From Eucommia ulmoides (Eukaryota > Streptophyta > Magnoliopsida > Garryales > Eucommiaceae), in NCBI GenBank assembly GCA_016647705.1, contig CM028328.1, forward strand, positions 48,416,647 to 48,480,646: a DNA stretch of 64,000 bases, read 5' to 3'. A program made the position numbers and the translations under genes. Position 1 is the first letter of the stretch; each line of letters starts with the position of its first letter. A model generated the notes under the pieces. It saw only the letters and a program-made list of their open reading frames with translations, was not told where the DNA came from and made no database searches. Below, one piece after another: positions 11,806-21,160 of this stretch.

Positions 11806-14154
11806 TGTTGATCCCAAGGTTTTGATAGACAATTAAGGGTTGATGTTTTTTGTGGAACTAATGTATGTATTGAGTGTTTCAGTTTAAGGAGTTCCAATTA
11901 AGATAACATCATGAAGTAATTATGAAGAAAGTAGATACGGAAATTAAAAGATTGAAAATTCTAAAGAATCTAAGTGAAAACAACTCAAATCGTTTTTACT
12001 CTAAATATATCCCGATTAGGATCACACACAACACAAAAATGATTAATATTTACGTGTGTTTATATTAAGGTCCTAATTAAGCTCAACTATTTGCTCTAAT
12101 GTGAAATTGAAAAAGGAAAATTAACCTAAGCAAGATTAGTGTTTAAATTAATTATTAGTGTCAATTTAGTTAATCGAGAAAAGAAATTGATTAAAGGGTT
12201 TAAATCGTCGAAGATTGGAGTTGAAATAATTTAAAGAGAAGTTGTTCCAACAGCAATCGGTCAACCGACCAAAAAGGATCGGTCAATCGATGGGAAAGGG
12301 CTGCAGAATTGGGGAGTTTCTGAATCGATAGGTCAATCGATCAAGAGTGATCAGTCAACCGATGGCCAAAAGGTGAATTGTTTGTATCGATCGGTCAACA
12401 GACCATTGATGATTGCTCAGCTGACCAGAGTCGAAAAATAACCTAGAGAAGCATCCTGAATTGATAGGTCAACCAACCCATGGGGGATCGATCAACTGAT
12501 TGTTGTTTGAGAAATGGCATAGGCTACAACCTTAAACAATCGGTCGACTGATGGCTTATGATTAGTCAACCGACTGAGCTATTTTAGATTTCAAGGATTT
12601 TCGGGATCTAATCTAAAACTAGCCATTACTAGCCATTTTTTGGCTAATATTTTGGAGATATTCTATGGATTTGAACATATTATAGATATATTACTGTTCT
12701 TTGGATATTCCTATAGATTTGGTACATGAAATTAAAGTGTTTCTTTAATTTCTACATTTAATACTTCCTATCTAGTTTTTATTTGAGATTGAGAATTATT
12801 TGGGGTACTTAATTCAATGTTTTAAAATTCATATTTAAGTCAAATATACCATGAATGAAAGGTAATGATGTATGAGGTTTATAGATACCTTTTAGAGACA
12901 TATCTTAAAGAAACTAGCAATTGGAGGGCATGTTTCAAATTGCTTTATATAGACCTACGAATTTTGAATATTATTCATCCGAATCAATCAATAATTGTGT
13001 CTGAGCTTTCTAAGAGTTATTATTCTGACATTATTTTGAGAGATCAATTGTGCGATAAGTTCTTGAGTTAAAGTATTGATTGTGTTGACGTCACCAATTT
13101 GAGCTATCTAGCATTTCAATCTATAATCTTTCGGTGTTATCCTAGTGAGATCTTTCCAAGCTATTAATCTTTATTGCGTATTCATTTTTCTATATTTGCT
13201 TGGTTGATAAGATATTGATAAAATCGTTTTTGAACTTTAAAGAGTATAAAAATTCTTTTAAAATGATTTTTGTGATAATCTGATTACGTGCTCAATTTTG
13301 TGCTACCCGTTTATTTTATAATCAGATTTTGAATTCCTCATGTAAATTCTATCACTAATAATTTTGGGACATTAATTAAGTTTAATTGATTTAAGGTAGT
13401 AAAAGGTTCGAGTAGGAAGAAACTTATTGATTCTTGTAATTTGTGAGTTTATGTGGATTATATACTATTGGGAGTATCTAGTCAGGGGTAGCTTGGGTTT
13501 TAATCTTTTCCCGAAAAAAGATTAAGATTTGAACTGTACCTAGTGGATAAAAATGTTAGGTTATTCTTTTACCTTGATAATAATTATGCTTGATTCCTCC
13601 TGATTAGAATTAATTTGGTGTGAATTATGACGGTTCCATCCTTAACAGTGAAAATGATACTTGGAGAGTTTGTGAGGTTTGATTCTTAGCCTAAAGTATA
13701 AAAGAATTAGATTTAATCCTTAGCATATAAAAGGATTATGTTATTCTTTAACTTGGTAAAAGATAAGGTTCTTCCTTAACTTTGAAAAATGATAATTGTA
13801 AAGGTTGATTATGAGTCTGGTAAAAGAATTGGTGTAAGAGTTTGGTTCCTACCTGTTAAAAAAATCTTGAGTTTAGCGGGTGCGAATCTCTATGGGGCTC
13901 AAAAGACTAAATTAGCCAAGAGTAGCTTGGTGAATTAGGATATATCCTTGTGTGTTGCATTATTACTTTATTTATACTCTTGTTGTTTGGGTTTGCACTT
14001 AGATTTGAACATTTATCTGCTACGTTATAAAGATAATAATTGATTTAGGATAAAATTGATTATTTTATTATTAAGTGTTGAAAGATTAAAATTTGTTTAA
14101 ATTTTTATAACTACCCAATTCACCCCTTCTTTTAGGTAGCTCACTAGGCCAATA
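11806..14154 (+). mobile_element. SIRE-type solo LTR (diverged)
   Basis: The start TGTTGATCCCAAGGTTTTGATAG and the end TTTTAGGTAGCTCACTAGGCCAATA match the SIRE-type LTR termini (..GGGTATTTTACTGGGCCAACA) with changes. A diverged palindrome minisatellite (GGTCAACCGAT type) occupies about 12245-12590. The gypsy frame is interrupted between TKFT and MTDN. The flanking pentamers no longer match, so the insertion is old. It is in the opposite orientation to the LTR at 1-1718 and so is an independent event. Confidence 0.85.
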
Positions 14155-15400
14155 AAGTGATGACTGACAATGTGGCGAACACCTACTTTAAGACCCAAAA
14201 GAAGTTAACCTCGAAACAAGCACAGTGGCAAAAATTCCTAGCTTAGTTCGATTTTACATCGGTGCATAAACTAAGAAAATCCAATTTGGTTACTGATGCA
14301 TTAAGCCAGAAAGAAGTTTTAGAATATGTTGCGTTGATTACTTAGGTGGAAACTGATTTCTTACAGAAAATTAGAGACTAGTCCCTACACGATGCATCCT
14401 ACTATAAGCTTTGACAACAAGTCGATGATGGCGTTGTCTAAAGGTATTGGTTGGAAGACAGGTCGTTATATGTCAAGGGGAGATAACCTTATGTCCCAAG
14501 CAGAGGTGGATTAAGGAAATAGTTGTTATGTGAAACACATGACACTCATTGGGCGGGGTACCCCCAGTATTGAAAGAATGTATGCGTTGTTATCTCGGTC
14601 ATTTTACTGGCCAAATATGAAGGATGACATAGAGACGTATATCAAGACTTGTCTTGTGTGCCAACGGGACAAGATGGAGATGAAGAAAGAAGATGGATTG
14701 CTACAACCATTGCCGATCCGGGAGAGACCGTGGCAGTCCGTTTCAATGGATTTTATTTTTCGTTTTCCAAAAATTGACGGTATGCATTCAATTGTTGTAG
14801 TAGCCGATCCATTTTCCATGTATGCAATGTTTACTTTTGCACCCCATGCATGTCTTGCCGATGTTGCAGCAAAACTATTTTATAAAAACATTGTAAAAAT
14901 ACTTTGGGCTGCCTAAAGACATAATTAGAGATTGAGATACTCGTTTCACGAGATGTTTCTAGATTGTGTTGTTTAATTTGATGGGCACAGAACTGAAATT
15001 TTCTATAACAAACCATCCTCAGACGGAGGGATAGACCAAAAGGATGAATTAATTGCTTGAAGAGTACTTGCAACATTATGTAATGGCAAGTCAAAAGAAC
15101 TGGGTCGAGTTACTAGATAGTGCACAATTCTGTTATAATCTACACAAGTCGTTAACAACAGGAATGAGTCCGTTCGAGATTGCAAAAGGGCAATGGCCTC
15201 TAATACCAAATGAAGTGGTTGCTCAGCGTACTGGTGAGAGTTGTCCTATTGCCTATCGATTTACTCGGGCAAAATAAGAGCTGATTGGTGAGGCCAAGGA
15301 CAGCTTGGCGAAGCGTAGCCGAAGAATGAAGAAGTATACAAATAAGCACCACAGAGAACTAGAATTCAGAGTTGAAGATCGAGTGATGTTGAAACTCACT
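14155..15400 (+). pseudogene. Chromodomain Ty3/gypsy pol, RNase H end and integrase
   Basis: The first segment holds TDNVANTYFKTQKKL and TDALSQKE, the C-terminal part of gypsy RNase H. The integrase follows: a zinc-binding H2C2 end with CLVCQRDK, then PWQSVSMDFIFRFPK, and at about 14990-15250 the region equivalent to TNHPQTDGQ (TNHPQTEG) and NLHKSLTTGMSPFEI. Stops and frameshifts are frequent (for example the DDE region is split over three frames). This is a decayed integrase. Confidence 0.85.
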
Positions 15401-15409
15401 CCACAATTT

Positions 15410-15830
15410 GGAACAAGATAAGCAGCAAAATGGTACACCGATGGTTGATACCGAAGTACGATGGACCATTTGAGGTGGTCAAGAAAGTTGGAAACGTTGC
15501 TTACCGGCTGAAGTTGTCAGACAAGTTGAAGATCCAACCCACATTCCATGTAAGTTTTTTAAAACCTTTCAATGAAGACTTACTGAATCTGGGCAGAAAA
15601 CAGGCAAGGTGAGCATCTCCTGTAATTCGTAAACAATTTGATAAGGACATTGAGAAAATTCTGGATCACAAAACTGAAGGGATGAGTAAGAAGAACTGAA
15701 GGATCCGTTTCCTTGTTCAATGGAAAGGGTCAATCGGAACAGACACTAGTTAGGAGAAAGATGTATCCCTCTGGCAATTTTAAAAACAGATCAAAGAGTA
15801 CTAGGACAAACACCCTCCAACGAGGACGTC
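15410..15830 (+). pseudogene. Integrase C-terminus with chromodomain
   Basis: The open frame 15430-15612 reads PKYDGPFEVVKKVGNVAYRL and then TFHVSFLKPF, the conserved GPF/Y module of gypsy integrases. After a frame break, a chromodomain-like stretch follows at about 15640-15800, with IEKILDHK, FLVQWKG and a changed version of the TSWE..LW segment. Chromodomains at this position define chromoviruses and, in relatives, guide integration to particular chromatin. The frame contains stops. Confidence 0.8.
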
Positions 15831-15853
15831 GACCTCTTTTGTTGGGGGTGTTT

Positions 15854-16629
15854 TGTTAGTCCCTTGAGACCGGGATAGGACGTTGGGTTGGATTCTGGTG
15901 CCATATCCGAAACAACGTCCTTCGCCAAGTTAGCCAGATTCAGTTAAGTTGGCCAAACGGGGCAATGCTGGATGATACATAATCAAGAAAAAAGGCATTG
16001 GAATGCGTCGACATGCTTGGGACACAATGGTGTTGCTGGACAATGTAAGCAGACATTAGGAATGCTGAAATGAGGTGTGATGATCTTAGGTGCAACGCTA
16101 GGATTGGCATTCACGAGGGCCAGCTTGTGCATGAAACCAAGCAAACGTGACAAAATGTGGGTGCAAAAACACGTTCTGTGTAGGCGAGCGATATGGCGAG
16201 GCATTGACTTCCGTCAGCATGACTATGGGAACAAAACGGAGAACAGGCAGTAAGTTAAAACGTGAGGCTAAAATGTTAGCTCGTGGAAGTTGCAAGAGAC
16301 TAGAAGTTCCAAGGCAGTTATGGGTATTTCCATACAAATGAGGTTGGGAATAACTGCCTATCTGTGGGCTTGACAAGTGTCTGACATGTGTCAACTTCCT
16401 ACTTAGACAATTGGGGATGTCAACTGTTAACTGTTCTCTATAAATACTGTTTGTAGATGTCCAAATTTGGTTAGAGAGTTAATTCTTGCAAATTGTAAAC
16501 CGAAATTGTAGATACTTTGGTTCCTTATTCCTGAGTAAATAAAATGTTGAATTTTTCCTGTAATCCTATTTGTGTCTTTTCATGAGTGTGTGATATTCTG
16601 TCTGTTTTTTTGTATTGTGTTGTACAACA
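15854..16629 (+). mobile_element. Chromovirus 3' LTR (approximate ends)
   Basis: A purine tract (GTTGGGGGTG, 15841-15850) directly precedes TGTTAGTCCCTTGAG, a plausible LTR start. TATA-like CTCTATAAATACTG lies at about 16436 and AATAAAATG at about 16537, as expected for an LTR promoter and polyadenylation site. The likely end is GTACAACA at 16622-16629. The partner 5' LTR is outside the window, so the ends are inferred from TG..CA and the signals. Confidence 0.6.
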
Positions 16630-16655
16630 TGGATGAATGATTGTGCCAACTATTA

Positions 16656-17114
16656 TGCTGCGTTTAGTACGTTGGAATGGAATGAAAAGGAATGGAATGA
16701 CAATAGGATTGGAATTAGTATGGTAATGGAATGGAATGGTCATTACCATTCCTATGTTTGGTGACGAAAGGGATTACATGTGGTATTGGAATGATATCAG
16801 ATGGTAAAATAGTAATTTTATTGAATTTTCAAACAGTATAATAATTAATTTAATTAAATTTCATTTGAATTTAAATATTTATTTAGTATTTGGTCTCATT
16901 TTTTAGTCAATTATTGATTAAAACCTAATCCTATATAATTGGGATTAATTAATACCAAGTTTATCTTGGTATTGGTTAATCCCATACTTTGTGGGATTAG
17001 GGATTCCTTAGTAATGGGAATGCGATTAAATCCTATGTACCAAATATAGGAATGGAATGACTATTCCCATGGTCATTCCAATCCCATCTTAAATCCTGTA
17101 TACTAAACGCCACC
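16656..17114. mobile_element. Tourist-like MITE, TSD TTA, upstream of CPN10
   Basis: 459 bp flanked by TTA (16653-16655 and 17115-17117). The left end TGCTGCGTTTAGTACG and the inverted right end GGTGGCGTTTAGTATAC form a terminal inverted repeat. The subterminal GGAATGGAATG repeats recur inverted near the right end. It has no coding capacity. It lies about 290 bp before the CPN10 start codon. Confidence 0.85.
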
Positions 17115-17117
17115 TTA

Positions 17118-17402
17118 GGCCATCATTTTATTAGAAATTTGTGCTGAAAATTTTAACATGTGACACCTAGTATATTTATATGTTTACAGGTTTGAGAGGA
17201 AAAAATATATATGTTATTCAAATGCTATAGGCCCTAGCGTTACTCGGGTTGTCCTGATTTTCGAACACTCCAGAACTCCGGGGCTACGAGACCAACCAAC
17301 GACCCGCAATTGTGTTTTATAGACCCACCAGCTTGTCTCTCGACCACTGAACTGACCGCTCTCGCTCTCGCTCACGCTCAGGTCAAATTACATCTTATCT
17401 TT
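17118..17402 (+). promoter_or_regulatory. CPN10 promoter-proximal and 5' untranslated region
   Basis: 285 bp between the MITE and the start codon. AAAATATATATG at about 17203 is a possible TATA box. The following sequence is CT-rich near the ATG (CTCTCGCTCTCGCTCACGCTC), as is common in plant 5' leaders. The transcription start cannot be fixed from sequence. Confidence 0.4.
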
Positions 17403-20400
17403 ATGGCGTCGACTTTCATTACTACCGTAGCAACGCCCTTTACTCCTCGCAGAGCCAGCTTCGCTTCTCTCTCCGGCCAAAGGCTTCTGGGTTTGTCTCT
17501 CTTCTAAAACCCTAAACCCTTCGTTTTGTACTCTTTAATTACATTTTCAATGATTCTAGCTTTGTAATACTGTCCCATCTTTAAAAATTATTTTCTTCAT
17601 TTTTGTTATTTCCAATTATAGGACAATCGGGTATGCGAGCAAATTCATTGAGAGTGAATGCAATAGCAACGAAATTAGAACCCACGAAGGTCCCATTGCT
17701 AACCACTTAAATTACTTATATGTATGTATGTATGAGATGATCTTAGAACATAACACATGGAATCGGGCTTTAATTATTTGTGCCAACAGGTTGTACCACA
17801 GGCCGACAGAGTCTTGATTCGTCTTGAGGAGCTGCCTGAGGTATTTTTTGCTAAACCCTTTGAATGTTCATGGTTTACACTTGTATTTTTTGCTAATTCC
17901 TGATTAATAGTTGCAAAACTTAGGATAAGTATTTGGGATACCAATATTGGCCAAATATCTTCCAACGTGAAAATAAGTTAATCGTGATATGATAAATCAT
18001 TGTAATCATAATAAATATATGATATAAATTAATGTGTTTATAGAGTGAAATCCATCACTAATTCCCCTTGATTTAAGAAGAATAATATCTCCTGCATTTG
18101 AGGAGAATAATATCTCCCAGATTTAGGAAAAATAATATCTCCCAGATTTAGGGAGAATAAATCAAACTAAACATGATTGAACGGTTCAAATGTTACACCA
18201 TCATGGGCCGTAATATCTTGGTCCGAATTAGTAATTAATTATAAATCACACTTCATATAATATGTGTTACTCTCATTAAAGCTCATTTCAGCATTGACCC
18301 ACTAGGCCTTAGTGTACGGGTTTTTCTTGTGATTTTTAACCTCAGGAATTTCGAAAAAACATTTATGGGGCATTGATCTTTTTAAATTCTTAGGAATTTC
18401 CCTTTATCTGATGATGATAAATCACGAATACGATAATTTGGTGCTAATTCATACATTTTAAATCCAACATGGGACTTTAGAAATTAGCATTTTAGTTAAA
18501 GCTCCGCCTAGAGCTATATGATTTTAGGTTGGAAGTTGGAACTACTTAAAATGATGTTAAGTGTTGGGTTTCGGGAAGCGTCCCTGTTTTTTTTTAAGCC
18601 ATGATACTAATGGATTATGGATGTAATATCTTTGTGGACAGAAATCAATCGGTGGCGTGTTGCTGCCCAAATCAGCAGTTAAATTTGAGCGCTATCTTAT
18701 GGGAGAGGTGAGTTAAACGAAAACATGCTTCTCGAGACATGACGAAACTGCATTTTTTAATGCTTGTGACAGTATATCTACCCTTTGCCTTTCAGGTTCT
18801 TTCTGTAGGTGCTGAGGTTGAAGAAGTTGATGCTGGCAAGAAGGTATTGTTAATTGATTTTTTTGTTTGCTTGTAATGTGAAACGACAGAGCAAAACACA
18901 TTAAAAGAGGGCTTCTCCTTTTGGAGGAACACTCTCATTGACCAAATCGCGATACCTTGATTGGTGTTATGTTTTTCTATTTTGTTTAGCATCTTGTCTA
19001 ACTATTGTTGCTGTTTTCAGATGCAAAAATGCATAGAATGCATGCTTAGTGAATGCCGTACTTTTCAATTAATTTAAATTAGGGGTTTGAAAGGAATTAT
19101 GGGTATTTTCATCCTCATTCGATAATAATCTCACATTTGAACCTTTTATTTTAGCAGTGATATTTTATATGACATACTTTTCACTTTGACACAATAATAG
19201 AAGTTGTCGCCGTGTGACTTGGAGGTTACGGGTTTGAGTCGTGGAAACAATCTCTTGCAAAACAAAGTAAGGTTGCGTACAATAGACCCAATTGTCCGAC
19301 CCTTCCATGAACCCTGCGCATTGCAGGAGTTTTGTAGCACTAGACTGCCTTTTATACTTTGCACCTTCAAAAGAGTTAGAGAAAAAGATTTAGAGAAACA
19401 TGTTTTTTGTGGTAACTACGGCCCCGTTTGGTAACCATTTCCATCCCATTCCATTCCCAGATTTTTGGGAATTCTGTTTGGGAATAGCGTTTGGTAATTT
19501 TTGTTTCCGTTTCCATTTCATTCCCATTTGAGAATTGTGCCCACTTTTTTTTTAAGAAATGAGAAACAAAAAAAAGTTGTTTCTCATTATTCCCATTCCA
19601 TTCCCAAAACCTATAGTCATTATTCACCTACCGGCCGACCACCGTCCGCCACCGGCCATCGCCCGCCGCTGCCGCCCGGTCATCTCCGGCGACCGTCGCC
19701 GGTCACCGTCCGGCCGGAAATTTTCGGCCACTTCCGGCAGTCGCCGGCGACGGCGCCATTGTCTTCCGCCCGGCGTCGCCGGCGCCACCGCCGTCCGGTC
19801 ATCTCGCCGGCAGGGGGCACCGCCGTCTCCAACGCCGGAGAACCGTCGGCGACGGCGCCAGAGCACCGCCGGCCGGACGGCGACGGAGCCACTGCCGTCA
19901 GGCCAAAATAGAAGGAAAAAAAAAAAAAAAAAAAGATTTTAGGATAAAATCGTTACCAAACACAATTCCCTTCCCAAAACAAAAAAAAAATTATCGTTAC
20001 CAAACGCGATTCTACTCCCAAAAAGAAAACAAAATTCCCATCCCATCCCATCCCATTCCCATCCCACTGCTGGAATGGAAACAGAAACGGTTACCAAACG
20101 CCACCTACTTTTCCAAATGTTGAATCCCTCCTCACTTGTGTCACATGATATTGTTACCTAATTTGATCTTGAGCTATATATAAAGTCTAGGTCAATCCTC
20201 TTTGAAGACGTCTTTTGAGTGTGAGTTAGACTCATTGGATTTCTACACCAAATATTCTTGTAACATAGAACTTGGCGTGCCTTTTGTTGAAAAGTTTATG
20301 TATTATCAAGTGCAAATTTAGAATTTGATTATATCTTATGTTATTAGTATGTGTGTCTACTCAATCTTAAATGTCTTCAACAATTGTTTTTGGGGAATAA

Positions 20401-21128
20401 AAAAACAATTTTGCTTCAAGATATTTATTGTGCTTTTGTATCGACTGATTGAATCAAACGTGCTTTTTTGTTTTGATGTTTTCTGCAGGTTCTTTTCTCC
20501 GACGTAAATGCTTATGAGGTATGTTTTTTATGACATTTAGTAAATGGGATATGGTATAGTTTGTTCTAAATGGCAATAGGGGCGGTAAATTTAATCACTT
20601 TATTTTCTTTTTTTTATCCCAAAGGCTTACGGTGAATTCATATGTGTATATTCACTTCGTCAGCTAATGGAGGTATGCCAACTATAGGGCACCGAACATA
20701 TTAAATCACAATATGACATGGATACCACGATTTAGCAGTTTCCAAACAACAGATACGGATACAATTAGGTTATAAAGATTACCAAATAAATGAAAATTGT
20801 TGTATTTTCACTTAAAGTAGAATCATTGAAAAAATATAAATGAAAAAAAAAAAAAAAAACAGTTGCCAACATGCTATAACACGGTCCTTCAATATTTTCC
20901 TATTACATTAAAGTGAAGAGGATTGCCTCATTTTTATTTTGTTTTTTTTGCTCTGTGAAATTAGGGCTTGTTTGCTTCATATTTTTAGATTCAATCTCCT
21001 TAACTCTTCAAAATTGCCTACCTGCCATCCATTGAATACTGATTAAAAAAACAAAAAAAAAACGGTTGACAACATGTTATAACACCCGGTCCTTCAATAT
21101 TTTCTTATTACATTAAAGTGGAGAGGAT

Positions 21129-21160
<32 letters not shown>

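Noticed and set aside
17310-17507. The alternative frame over CPN10 exon 1 beginning at 17310
   Set aside because: It is in another frame (17310 differs from 17403), contains the exon only as a shadow, and lacks the transit-peptide reading that joins to exon 2.
18180-18420. Possible small LTR (TRIM-like) insertion in CPN10 intron 3
   Set aside because: AT-rich sequence with a short tandem repeat; I found no TG..CA ends with a matching duplication.
19501-19942. Overlapping open frames of 70-136 codons in both strands of the GC-rich block
   Set aside because: Open in four frames at once, as expected when GC-rich repeats lack stop codons. The block lies inside a MITE in an intron.
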